Shown: one piece after another, positions 54,801 to 64,000 of the stretch
Layout of the letters: the number at the start of each line of letters is the position of its first letter
How positions within the stretch are numbered: position 1 is the stretch's first letter
Assembly: GCA_030272585.1 (NCBI GenBank)
Contig: BSYQ01000005.1
Location: forward strand, 310,001 to 374,000
DNA from: Bryopsis sp. KO-2023
Lineage: Eukaryota > Chlorophyta > Ulvophyceae > Bryopsidales > Bryopsidaceae
Reading direction: 5' to 3'
Length of the DNA stretch: 64,000 nucleotides
The notes under the pieces: generated by a model
What the model was told of the DNA's origin: nothing
Databases searched by the model: none
What the model saw: only the letters and a program-made list of their open reading frames with translations
Made by a program: the position numbers and the translations under genes

Positions 54801-55600
54801 AACACAGTGATGTAAAGAAAAGCCACAAGAATTCAAGTTGGGAAAAAAGGACCCGAACGAGCATTCGATTTTTGAATACTTTTCCTGAAACACACGGCGG
54901 CCCATTGGCAGAACGACAACTTGGTGAAAAAAAAAAGAAATGGAACACCTCAAAGGATGCCCTCCCCATTTTCTTCTTCTTTCTTTTGAATTTTTCCCTA
55001 TTTTACATGTCAACCCCCCACCCCACACACACCGACTCAACTCAAATTCTCGAACAACAGACATTTCTCATTTACCCAGATTCTTTTAATTTTCTTGTTT
55101 CCTCCCCACCTATCAAAAATAGAAAGAAAAAACAAGACACAGTGCATAGCTACTTAATTCTCTTTTTTTTTCTTCAGCCCCCCTCCATTGTGTTTTATTC
55201 ATTCATCCCAAAGGGATGAATTTTGCTGTTCTTCAAAATCCTCGCTTTGTCGGGGCAAATCCTTTGTTTGGTCTGAGCTCCTCCCAAATGGCGAAACACC
55301 CTCCAAGGATTAAAAGAGTTGTAATGATACTGAGAAACCCATCTGTTTATAGTTTATCAAGAAATGGAGACATGCCAATCCAGATCTGCTAGCCTCATGC
55401 CCAGAAACCACGGTGCTGCTTCCAACATCCTCATCCTGTACGTCAATGTCCCTCTTCAAGATTTCAAGAGAAATTGCCGACATCAATACCTATTTCATAT
55501 TCTTGGACAGAGATGGACTCTCTCTGTCTTCTAGCATTAGAATGTTGCTAAATTGGAAAATTCCAATTTCTTTACACTATCTAGGATATTGGTAGACGTC
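51886..55600. other. Region without a recognised gene
   Basis: ORFs of up to 143 codons on both strands overlap; none matches a family. Points seen: a 15-base perfect inverted repeat at 52510-52565 (separate entry), open + frames at 52778-53116 and 53545-53817, G-rich tracts near 54208-54226, and T-rich DNA at 54530-54780. Confidence 0.35.
52510..52565. repeat. 15-base perfect inverted repeat
   Basis: GAGTCACCGTGCATC (52510-52524) pairs exactly with GATGCACGGTGACTC (52551-52565) around a 26-base loop. The stem is GC-rich enough to be stable. No ORF crosses it convincingly and no T run follows. Confidence 0.85.
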
Positions 55601-55649
55601 ACCACCTCTCGTTGGCTCCAAAAAACGCAGAATTCCCGCTCACAAGAGC

Positions 55650-57041
55650 TCACCAGCGTGTGTCTGCATCCAGTGCTGCTCTTGCTGCAACTAACTCTTC
55701 TTCTGCTATTGCTCTTACTGCTCCAAATTCTGCTACTTCTGCATTTGCTAGAAGATTATGTGCTCTAAATTCTGCTTCTACTAATCCGACCCTTGCCCGT
55801 TTTCTTCCTTTTCTGCGTATTGTTTCATATGTTTCGAGCAGATCTGGCACAGTGCACAAAGCCACTCAGTGTTTCAGCAATTTTCCCTGGGTGGTGCAAA
55901 GAAAGCAGTTTATTGGTTCAGTAACTGATTGCACAACCAGCCTCGGGACAAGTAAGCTCCACTGCACGTCATATCCAATCTCTTTCATGATAAATGCACT
56001 TATCATTGGACACCGCTCATACTGACGAATGCATCATTATCAGAAAAAATCCCACCCATAATAACCCTACAAAGACTCATATGAGTTCAATGCATTGCTG
56101 CTGGTGAAATTGCAACGAACCTTCCAAAGTGATCACCATGTCCAGGATGGAACAATGAGCTGAACCACAATACTCCTGGGCAACTTTTATGACATTTTTC
56201 CATTTATCATCCAGCCGGGCAGATGGAGGCCGCTCCCTGAGAACATGGGGACTCTCCATCTCCAATACAATCGCACCAAGAGCATAGATGTCCCAGGATT
56301 TTGCCACTTCAAAATCCTTCTCGCCCTGTTCATATTGAACCAGCCTCGTGGCTTTGGATCCATCGACAAACCTGAAGGAAGAGATGAAAAGAGCACTTAA
56401 CTGAGGTGCTTTGCAAACGAAAAATCTTGCTCGATAGCATTAAAGGGATGCTGACTTTGACATCTAAGTTTGTCTTCACCAGCCCAGTGGATGAGGAAAT
56501 ACCTAAATGGGACATCCCCCTTGTATGGGAATCTCCAACAGCCAAAGCAATATTCAGAGCCACTTTCTAGACATTATTCCTCTGTTGATGGATCCAATTA
56601 GCTAGGGGGATGAAACTGGGTGGACAGTCAGAAACCAGCGTCACCTTGCTTTCCTCATACCTCCTGGTTACATGGATCCCTTCAACAGTGGAGACTGGGG
56701 GTATTTGGGTTTTTTTGATATTTTGACTCGTACACTACCCAACTCAACAACCTTTCGCGAAGAGCTGTCTTTATTCCGAGAACGATATCATCTGTTTGAA
56801 TTTCTTGGAGGCCTGTCGCCAGGCCTTGAACCCGCTCCCGAAGCATGGTCTTCACACTGATGCTCCTCTGCACCACTTTGAGAGTTTCTGGCGTCACACT
56901 CCTTAATTCCTTTTCTGGTTGGAGATCCTGAACCACCCATTTCGCATCCACCTTGGCATCCAGAACCAGGATATCACTAACAAGTTCTTGTAATTCAACC
57001 CCACGTGGCTGCTCGAAGATTTCAGCAAAACTCCTGCCCAT
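55650..57041 (-). pseudogene. Protein kinase-like gene with lost catalytic motifs
   Basis: Minus strand. 57041 down to about 56760 gives an ORF of unknown domain (MGRSFAEIFEQPRGVELQEL, charged). About 56665-56440 reads SFIPLANWIHQQRNNV, a TAG, then KVALNIALAVGDSHTRGMSH and ISSSTGLVKTNLDVKVS: the hinge and catalytic-loop region of a kinase, with SHLGIS where HRD-K should be. Exon 56371-56121 reads DFEVAKSWDIYALGAIVLEM, i.e. subdomain IX. No DFG is found. An Ala/Glu-rich helix (RAIAEEELVAARAALDADTR, 55865-55655) flanked by splice-like sites may be a further exon. The stop and lost motifs argue for a pseudogene; if the TAG lies in an intron it could be a pseudokinase. Confidence 0.5.
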
Positions 57042-58340
57042 GCTATTCTGGTCAGCGTTCCGTTGGTTCTCGAATCAGTTTCTTCTTCGTTTACCTTTGA
57101 GGTAGAGAGCTAGATTTGGACGGTGGTGTTATTTTGTTGTTGTTGTTGTTGTTTTTCTGAGTCAGCTGCACTCGACCTTTTGGCTGTGTGTAAAATAATT
57201 CCTATTCAAAAAATAAAAATAGATGTCTGTTTCCCTCTGCTTTTATAGCACGTTCAACTGAGGCTTTGGGTTCGTCTTGTTTTGAAAAAACACTGGGTAA
57301 AAACAGATAGGTTGATTGGCAAGGGAAGCTGCAGGGCTGGGTTTTACGAAAAGAAACAATTACGTCGTTCGTTTGGAAGCTTTGTTGGGTTTCATTTAGG
57401 TGCTGTTGAATTCACATTCTTACATGTAGAAAGTACGACCCCTGTTCCAACCAAAGGCAGGTGGGGAACAAAACATTTCTCTTCTGTACAGCACTAATTT
57501 CATCCACCAAGGCATCATAACATTAGAAATAGATCCAGATGCCAACAATACCCAGAATATAAGGTTAGTTTCCAGAGCTGGAAATTCCAACAGCCTGAGT
57601 GGTTTCTGTTCGGACTGGTGATTCGTTTTTTGGTGGGGGTAGGACGTCAGTGGCTCAAAAAATTGTACAAACCGATATCCGTTTCAAAAATTAAAATGTA
57701 GTAAAATTAAAATGTAAGTAATGTGTATTTACTTCACATAGTAAAACAGAAAACATTTCACCTTACCAAAGTTGAGAAAATCGACAAAGTCGGCGTTTGG
57801 CAGACAACACCCAAACAAGAAGCGCACGCAATGCAAGCTCTTTCGTTGGTACTGAATATTTGATGACATGAGATGTTACGAATTATTTTCTCAAGTTGTG
57901 AAATACATCGCTCAGAAACCTCACACTAGTATGCATCGGCCCTTGCCACGATCAAACGAATCCCCAAGAAAACGAAAACCCAAAAGGAACAAAATCAAAG
58001 CAAACAATTATGCCCCATCCACACCAGTTCTTCAAAAAGGATTTTTTTTCCATGGATGAAAGGTGGTGCTGCCCAGCTCTTGGTCGAACGCAAGCCTTCC
58101 CCCATCACGACTCCTGGACATCTTGCAAACCACAAGATAGATTCCCAGTAACAAGATGTCAGTAAAATATCTAGATACATCCATACATAAATCTATGTAT
58201 GAAACAATGAGACAAATTAAAATAAGCGCCCATCCTGAGTGCAACAGATTCAGGGTGAACATGAGACTAAAAACACTGCCCATCGATCAATGAACGAGAA
58301 GGGGGGGGGGGGGGGGGGTGTCTGTGTATAGATATTCTTG
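57042..58340. other. Region without a recognised gene
   Basis: No domain seen. A TTGTTG repeat lies at 57134-57154, and an 18-G run at 58301-58318. Confidence 0.4.
58301..58318. repeat. G18 homopolymer
   Basis: Eighteen consecutive G followed by TG. Confidence 0.95.
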
Positions 58341-58349
58341 GTTATTTAC

Positions 58350-60246
58350 CCTCAGGAAAAATTGCACTTCCTCCGCTGACCCCAGTGCTTATGCCATCAT
58401 CCTCGAACCCAAAAATAGGATAGCCACAGCACATTCCATAAGCTTCGTTGTGATCCCAAGGAGGACCCCCAGCAAGCGGAAGACCAGCATCCTGGGAATA
58501 TCAATCAGAATTTGTTTTTGTTTTTTTTGTTTTTGTTTTTTTTTTGGGGGGGGGGCACTCATGCATGCAAAAATCCATCCCCCTCCAAAATGAAGAGGTG
58601 TAGTATCTTTCAAAATTAAAATAAAAGGAATAGGGAACTGAGAAATTCTGATGGTTCGTACAGTGCAAAAGAATAAACGAGGAATAAGGCATTTTTTTTG
58701 GCTTCTTTTGCGATTGGTTCTGCATGTTGGAGAGAAGCTCCTATGATTAAACCGGATACATATATGTGTGCATGCATGCTTTTTCTGACCTTGCAGAAAT
58801 AGAAGGAGCCTCTGTAGCCATCGGGGAAAACGAGGCTTCGTCAATGAACGGAGCCCAGTTTTCTTGGAGACCCGTTGCAAAAGCCAACTCAAAAATCGAG
58901 ATGTACCTAGGAACAATACATTGGAACATTCAATGTAATTTCTCCCCCGAAAAAATAATACATCAAGGAAAAGATACAATATATTTATCTCATTTCCACA
59001 CATGGGGTGCACTCAGCGTACTTTTCCGCTGTGTACAGAGAAACCATTACAAAAAATTAATGAACCTATGATTTGCTGGAAGGGGGGGGGGGGAAACCCA
59101 CTATACCTTAAAATTATGTTCATTTTTTCAAGGGACTGGAGTTTGTTTTCTGGAAGATGCAGTCAATGGTGCATTTTACTCACACTTCCTGAAGCCAGCA
59201 CTGACTGGACCGGCTTTCCATCCAGATCCCCATCAAGTCCATCGGGCTATCAACCATGTTGTAACATTACAAAAAAAATTACTACTAGCAGAAAAACCCC
59301 CTGTCCGGGCTCAACTGAAATGTGTGAAAAAGCTTCAACCCAAGAAAAATCTAACCGAATAAAAAAACACCAGGTTGAATGGACAGCGGATCACACGGCT
59401 GATTATATATGAATATAATATATTTAATTTTGAAAAGCTTTAATTTGAACCAGTTGAACAAACATACCCCAACAAGATACCCCGCTGGGTCGGAGATAGT
59501 GGTGGACTGTACTTCTCTATCGACTGCTGTTGGACCTGAGGCTTCACACATCCCGAAAAATCCACCTTCGGCGGGGCACCATTCCAAACCACTGAACTGA
59601 ATGCAGTCGGTCGTTGCGGAGCTCCCCCTACATTTTCCACATCGCACACACGAGTCGAAAAGACCAATTCTGACGCCACAAAAACGAATCTCTTGTGGGT
59701 GCCCCTCTTTGCACCCACAAGAGATGGCCTGAGGCATCATCAACGATTGGTTGATTTTTTCAGGATTTGAAACACCAACACAGCAGAAAAACTTCTTTTT
59801 TCACAGTCGGCTTATCGAATTCAAAAATAAATTTCAGTCCCATTAACCACAACAAAAGAAAGCGCGGAGATGATGGTCAGAGGCAAACGTTGGCGGAGCT
59901 CCAGGGTCAATGGATGATGTAAAGAAAGAAGTGGTAGCGGGAAGAGGGCTTATAGCGGCGATAGCTCACCTGCGATGTAAAATTCTAGCAAAAAACGGGG
60001 GGGGGGGGGGGGGGTAAAAACACCAGCCCAGAAATGAAATGGCTTTCGCAGCGAAGAGTTTGAAGACTTACACTCGTACGTGCGGCCGTCTGCTCGTCTG
60101 CCCTTGTCGGGCGATTGCTCCCGTTTAAAATTTTCATTGCTCACTTGCCTGCCCCCCTCCCTGGCCACAGGGAGAAAAGAAACTCGCACGCAGTCGTGTA
60201 CAACCCCGCTTTTCCCGAACATGGCCAACACCAACTTTGTCATCAA
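58350..60246 (-). CDS. Possible multi-exon gene of unknown family
   Basis: Minus-strand stretches that look like exons: 59725-59470 (ISCGCKEGHPQEIRFCG, DSCVRCGKCRGSS, Cys-rich, ending at a GTATGT donor), about 59250-59190 (PDGLDGDLDGKPVQSVLASG, ending at GTGAGT), 58906-58790 (YISIFELAFATGLQENWAPF) and 58491-58350 (DAGLPLAGGPPWDHNEAYGM, ending at GTAAAT). An upstream ORF at 60246-59950 could hold the start. The best-looking frames of the last two exons do not join in phase, so the model is incomplete or wrong. No family is recognised; the Cys spacing suggests an extracellular or zinc-binding protein. Confidence 0.3.
59688..59725. repeat. 15-base perfect hairpin with 8-base loop
   Basis: ATCTCTTGTGGGTGC (59688-59702), loop CCCTCTTT, then GCACCCACAAGAGAT (59711-59725). 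It lies at the start of the Cys-rich possible exon on the minus strand. Confidence 0.95.
59997..60014. repeat. G18 homopolymer
   Basis: Eighteen consecutive G. Confidence 0.95.
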
Positions 60247-60999
60247 ATAACCTCACAGAACAACTCCAAAAAGAGAGTTGGAACAAAGCTTTATGCTCAG
60301 AAAAACCTATCACAGGGCCTCCTCCTAGGCTACAGGAAGTATCGTGACTGGCTGTAACAGGAAGCCTTGTGTGAATTGGAACCTGCTGCTACTCACTTCC
60401 CAACCAAACTTGATGTATATTTGGTTTTCAAAGGTGTGAAGTAAGACCTCTGAGAGCTTCCTTGTAGGAGGAGAAAGCGGTATGTAAAGAAGAGGGCAAG
60501 GACTTTGTGAAACTTTTTCTGGATTGTGCAATCAAGGAAGCACTCGGAAAACATTTAGTTATTGAAGGAAAAATCATCTCCGTTTGGGTACTGCCGTGTG
60601 GCTCTACAATTTCTTTTCACGACAGGGTACCTAACAGTCCTATGATAGGCATTTCATTGTGACATAATTTTCTACCTCAGCATGCCCCAGAATCGACTCC
60701 TTTTTATTTCTCTCTTCTAGTTATGTCATGGTTGAGTTTCGTTTCTCTGCATGGGGAAAAGGAGTGGGAAGAGGGTTCCTTTTTGTTCTGATTGATGTTT
60801 GGGAAAGAGTAGCAAGGACTTATCTTCTGGTTTGCTCAATGATATCAAGGATGGAGGGGATCCTCCTCAGATGTTCACCGTGAAAGCGAATGGCTTGTGC
60901 TTGCTCTTGGTCTAAGATAATGAATGCATTATCTCAATTGTCTTGATTTTTATTTGCTGGGCAATACCTTTGTGTGCTCCCAACGTATTCTCGACCAGT

Positions 61000-61015
61000 C
61001 CCCCCCCCCCCCCCC
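61000..61015. repeat. C16 homopolymer
   Basis: Sixteen consecutive C. Confidence 0.95.
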
Positions 61016-61475
61016 ACTTTGTCGGTGATACCTGAAATCAAAGGCTTTGTTAATCATATAGTTAAAGCTCCAGTCTGGTTCCTACACAAGAAAACATCCC
61101 ATCCATCCAATGCCCTCTGAGTGTTGCTTCCGGGTTTCTCCTGGACATTTACAGGAACACACAGTGAATGAGATGCGACTCCGTACAGAAAGGATTACAT
61201 TGGAAAAACAATCATCTAATGAAACACTCAAACGACCTCGCACAGAGTCATCGTCTTGCGATTTCTAAACCAACAACAGCAGACGCGTTGTGGCACTGTA
61301 GAACCCAGGGGAGAAATGAGTAGAGTATGAATGGGGAAAGCGCCACTCGAAAGCCAGTTTCTTGCGCACCTGCGCGAGACAAAAACGAAAACAACAGGCT
61401 AACTGGCTCGAGTCAGTCCGAGACTCCAAAAAGTCTCGGACTTAATCCGAAAAGTAATGAAAAGAAAATCAATGA

Positions 61476-61525
61476 GCAAGGAAAGACAAGGAAAGGCAAG
61501 GAAAGGCAAGAAAAGGCAAGGAAAG
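61476..61525. repeat. 10-base tandem repeat GCAAGGAAAG
   Basis: Five copies of GCAAGGAAAG with single-base changes (GACAAG, AGAAAAG). Confidence 0.9.
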
Positions 61526-61798
61526 TATGACGGGGAGGGAGTGAAAACCCCCCGCAGAAAACTCGGGTCTAAGTGGCAAGGACAACACTCGCACGCATCT
61601 TGTTGAAGACAGCGGGTCCGTTCCAACTTCAGCGGGTATAGAACTGCCACGGTCATCTTGGACACGAAAAGGTCATGTACCCCAAAACTCAACACTAGAA
61701 CCAGACCACGATGACCAAGCCGCTCCACAAGGAAGCTTTTTTCAAGAGCGAGTCGTCCCCCTCCCCCCTACCCGAACTGCTCGCATCTTAATTTTGAC

Positions 61799-61822
61799 GG
61801 CAGGTGGAACGTTCCACCTGCC
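61799..61822. repeat. 24-base perfect palindrome
   Basis: Starts GGCAGGTGGAAC and continues as its exact reverse complement GTTCCACCTGCC without a spacer. Each half contains an E-box CAGGTG. It resembles a dimeric transcription factor site, but no gene start is identified beside it. Confidence 0.95.
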
Positions 61823-62507
61823 ATTTTCGTCGTGTTTCTACAAAAATAGATGTGTTCCACCCTTCAACAAAGACCTCGCTTGTGGAAGGGGCAGTCGCAT
61901 ACATTAATGGAAGGAGTGAATACACTGGTAGAGGAACTCCAAATTTTTTCTTGAATGGCAGCCATGGACTTGGCAGTCGCGGACATGGCACCTACACACG
62001 AGCGGAGTGCTCAACCCAAACCCGATTTGCCAAAAACTCGCTTCTGATGTGGACGGGACCGGCGTTTACTCGAAACTTACAGTCATTTAATCGAAGATGA
62101 ATTTATTGTTTGTCCGTCGCACAAGCGGTCCACTCCCAGTTTGCACCACCAAGAAAAAGCCTTGTTGCTGATGGGATTCCAGAATTTCGATTCCTGTTAT
62201 TGTGTTTGGGTTCATCTTCGCATTCATAGCGAACAGCGACTGTTTTTTTCATACAATAAACTAATTTGGTTGTTCAGAGCTACTCAATTTCACGAATTCT
62301 GTCGAATATTTAAGTATGAAGAAACTGAGTTGCATATGTTCTCTTCATTCACGGTGACTTGAAATATAAAAGAAACAAGCAGACACGAGATAATTGGTTG
62401 ATGAATAAGAAGCTAGAACCATCCAAAAAAAGCCACTCTTCTTTTTAAATTTCACCTCCCAATCAATGAACATGTGAGTACCAGAATTGTATCAAACAAA
62501 AGAATGC

Positions 62508-63554
62508 TTAGACTCCCTTGGAAAAATCCCACTCCCAAATATGCCCATTACCACGAACGGCCAGTAACCTCTCATCATCTACCCATAACAAAACCATCCT
62601 TAACGGGAAACCTTGGTCCAGATTTTTCGAACAATGAAAACTCCTCACACACTCCCCCTCCGTTACATCCCATATTTTTATCGCATCATTAGATCCCGTG
62701 AATATCCGACCTTCTCTAACAAAAACAGAGGTCCCACCATTTATAGGACCTCGAAAGGTTCGGACATGCTGACCGCTTTCGCATTCCCACAAGCGAATGT
62801 TGCCATCAAACGCTCCACAAAAAATAAGTCCATCAGACACATTCAAACAGATTGCTCCCCCTTCCTGCCCACCAATCACTCTGAGGCAAGTATTATCAAG
62901 CAGGTTCCATACTCGAATAGTCTCATTCATCGACCCACTCATCAGAAGATTATTTGGTTGGGGCAAGAGACAAGTAATTTTTTCTTTATGACCTTGAAGA
63001 GATTCAATCATCCTGCTCCCTTTTCTCCAAATGTGAAGACCCCCAAATTCACTCCCAAGAGCCACATTATCGCCAAGGTCCGCAATCGATAAGATTTCAC
63101 GATTGGAAATACGAATTTGGATAAGCTTTTCCCATTTGGATGGGATATATCCACACAGATGACCTTTGTCACCCCCGGTCACAAGAATCCTATCCATGAA
63201 AGAGAGACTACGGACGACGCCAACCTCCTCACAATCAAAAATAAATTTTTTTCGACCGAAATCAAACACCTTGAGCCCGTGATAACCTCCCAAGGCAATG
63301 AAATTCTCCATCATGGCACAACAACATGCGGGAAACCGTGTTTGAGGATTATGAACAATAGGCTCTACCGGTTCATGCAGCCACGCGCGCTCCAAATCGA
63401 TTTTCCTTTTCAGGGAAGACTCCTGATTCGTGACTTCTCGCCAATATTTGGCCACACAACGACATGTGGCAAGCGATACAACAAGAATTCTTTGTAGAAT
63501 ATCGACCATGATATCTCTAGGCAACTCCCATTGGACCGGAATACAATCGCTCAT
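62508..63554 (-). CDS. F-box/WD40 repeat protein
   Basis: A single-exon gene of 348 codons. The ATG at 63554 (ACCATGAG, A at -3) opens MSDCIPVQWELPRD, which leads into an F-box (ELPRDIMVDILQRILVVSLA, CRCVAKYWREV, residues about 10-50). Residues about 85-345 form a seven-blade WD40 propeller: GLKVFDFG, LVTGGDKGHLCGYI, GGLHIWRKGS, NLLMSGSMNETIRVWNLLDN, GLIFCGAFDGNIRLWECESG, RIFTGSNDAIKIWDVTEGEC and LAVRGNGHIWEWDF. Such proteins are substrate receptors of SCF ubiquitin ligases: the F-box binds Skp1 and the propeller holds the substrate. The frame is open upstream of this ATG, but only a TTG lies there. No neighbour suggests a pathway. It is the only clearly intact, unrearranged gene in the window. 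Confidence 0.9.
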   Translation of the reverse strand: MSDCIPVQWELPRDIMVDILQRILVVSLATCRCVAKYWREVTNQESSLKRKIDLERAWLHEPVEPIVHNPQTRFPACCCAMMENFIALGGYHGLKVFDFGRKKFIFDCEEVGVVRSLSFMDRILVTGGDKGHLCGYIPSKWEKLIQIRISNREILSIADLGDNVALGSEFGGLHIWRKGSRMIESLQGHKEKITCLLPQPNNLLMSGSMNETIRVWNLLDNTCLRVIGGQEGGAICLNVSDGLIFCGAFDGNIRLWECESGQHVRTFRGPINGGTSVFVREGRIFTGSNDAIKIWDVTEGECVRSFHCSKNLDQGFPLRMVLLWVDDERLLAVRGNGHIWEWDFSKGV

Positions 63555-63820
63555 GGTTCCGCCCCCTTCAATTCGAAAAAACGATTCACCAATCAGCAAA
63601 TCAACCAATGAAAATATTTTTCAGGAGGAGTCACTCTGCTTTCGAAAGAAACGACGCTCTCAAAAGCGAGATTTTGATTGCCTTGCCGAGGGCGCAAGCC
63701 TTTTTAAGCGAACAAAGCTTTTTCGCTGGGGCGCAAGGCGGCACCATAAATCGAAATCACTACTGTACTCAATCTAGAGCTGCACCAACTCAACCAGCAA
63801 GGCACGAACGATAAACGCAG

Positions 63821-63910
63821 CCTTTCACGAAGCCTTTGGGATTGCGATGAATCGTTTTCAGCCCACCTTTCACGAAGCCTTTGGGACTACGATGAATCGT
63901 TTTCAGCCGA
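63821..63910. repeat. Two tandem 45-base units upstream of the F-box gene
   Basis: CCTTTCACGAAGCCTTTGGG begins at 63821 and 63866, each followed by ACGATGAATCGTTTTCAGCC (first copy TTGCGATG). Each unit contains CGATGAATCG, an imperfect dyad. Lying 270-360 bases before the ATG of the divergent-strand gene, it could be part of its promoter. Confidence 0.8.
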
Positions 63911-64000
63911 CCTGAGGGGATGATTTGGCAGGTCTACGTTCGATCGGAGAGGAGTGGATGCGAGCATCACAGATAAAAAAATACGTATATAATGGTCATC

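Larger units (their letters stand above)
60250..62500. other. Region without a recognised gene
   Basis: Holds a C16 run (61000-61015), a 10-base GCAAGGAAAG tandem repeat (61476-61525) and a 24-base palindrome (61799-61822). The + ORF 61804-62100 is open across DNA that looks protein-like (VEGAVAYINGRSEYTGRGT) but has no match. Confidence 0.35.

Noticed and set aside
34560..56640. Non-standard genetic code, because several genes have single in-frame stops
   Set aside because: The stops in the Sel1 and kinase fragments use both TAA and TAG and occur with other damage, whereas over 4,800 codons of genes A, B and C and the F-box gene contain none.

Overview
The window is eukaryotic nuclear DNA. 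Genes are split by many short GT-AG introns (about 75-260 bases), acceptors follow pyrimidine tracts, and non-coding stretches are rich in homopolymers, CT tracts and minisatellites. Axonemal-type dynein heavy chain exons point to a lineage with flagella or a flagellate ancestor. Expansin-like exons, GCN1, an RNA polymerase III large-subunit fragment, a PDZ-Sel1 fragment and kinase fragments fit a protist or alga. I cannot place the lineage further from sequence alone.

Layout. 1-2.14 kb: little recognisable DNA, then an expansin-like 3' fragment and a promoter-like leader. 2.14-11.62 kb (+): a mosaic gene (copy A) whose exons come in order from the Pol III largest subunit, dynein, GCN1, dynein again, and a proline-rich basic tail; the 19 exons I can place keep one open frame of 2,318 codons. 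11.6-16.4 kb: no confident gene. 16.4-19.0 kb: a diverged direct duplicate of part of the next block. 19.0-27.03 kb and 41.32-49.27 kb: the arms of a very large inverted repeat (about 8 kb each, 14.3 kb spacer). Each arm carries a conserved small ORF, an expansin-like pseudogene, a TATA-containing leader and a dynein-derived gene (copy B, +; copy C, -). Copy B runs into the spacer with AAA6 exons.

The rest of the spacer holds a truncated tRNA-like sequence, two minisatellites, a cluster of palindromes, a PDZ-Sel1 remnant, a long GTGCAC-rich hairpin and a dead protein kinase. 49.41-51.89 kb: a probable DNA transposon with perfect 32-base terminal inverted repeats ending in TA. 52-62.5 kb: mostly unrecognised DNA, a decayed kinase-like gene (-), unidentified exons (-) and long G or C runs. 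62.5-63.55 kb (-): an intact single-exon F-box/WD40 gene.

Main point: copies A, B and C look like a small family of dynein-derived genes sharing a new N-terminal leader and promoter. All three lack AAA4, the stalk/microtubule-binding domain and AAA5, and carry altered ATPase motifs, yet their frames survive every deletion, fusion and splice junction I could check. This is inferred by eye; no alignment, transcript or database search was run.
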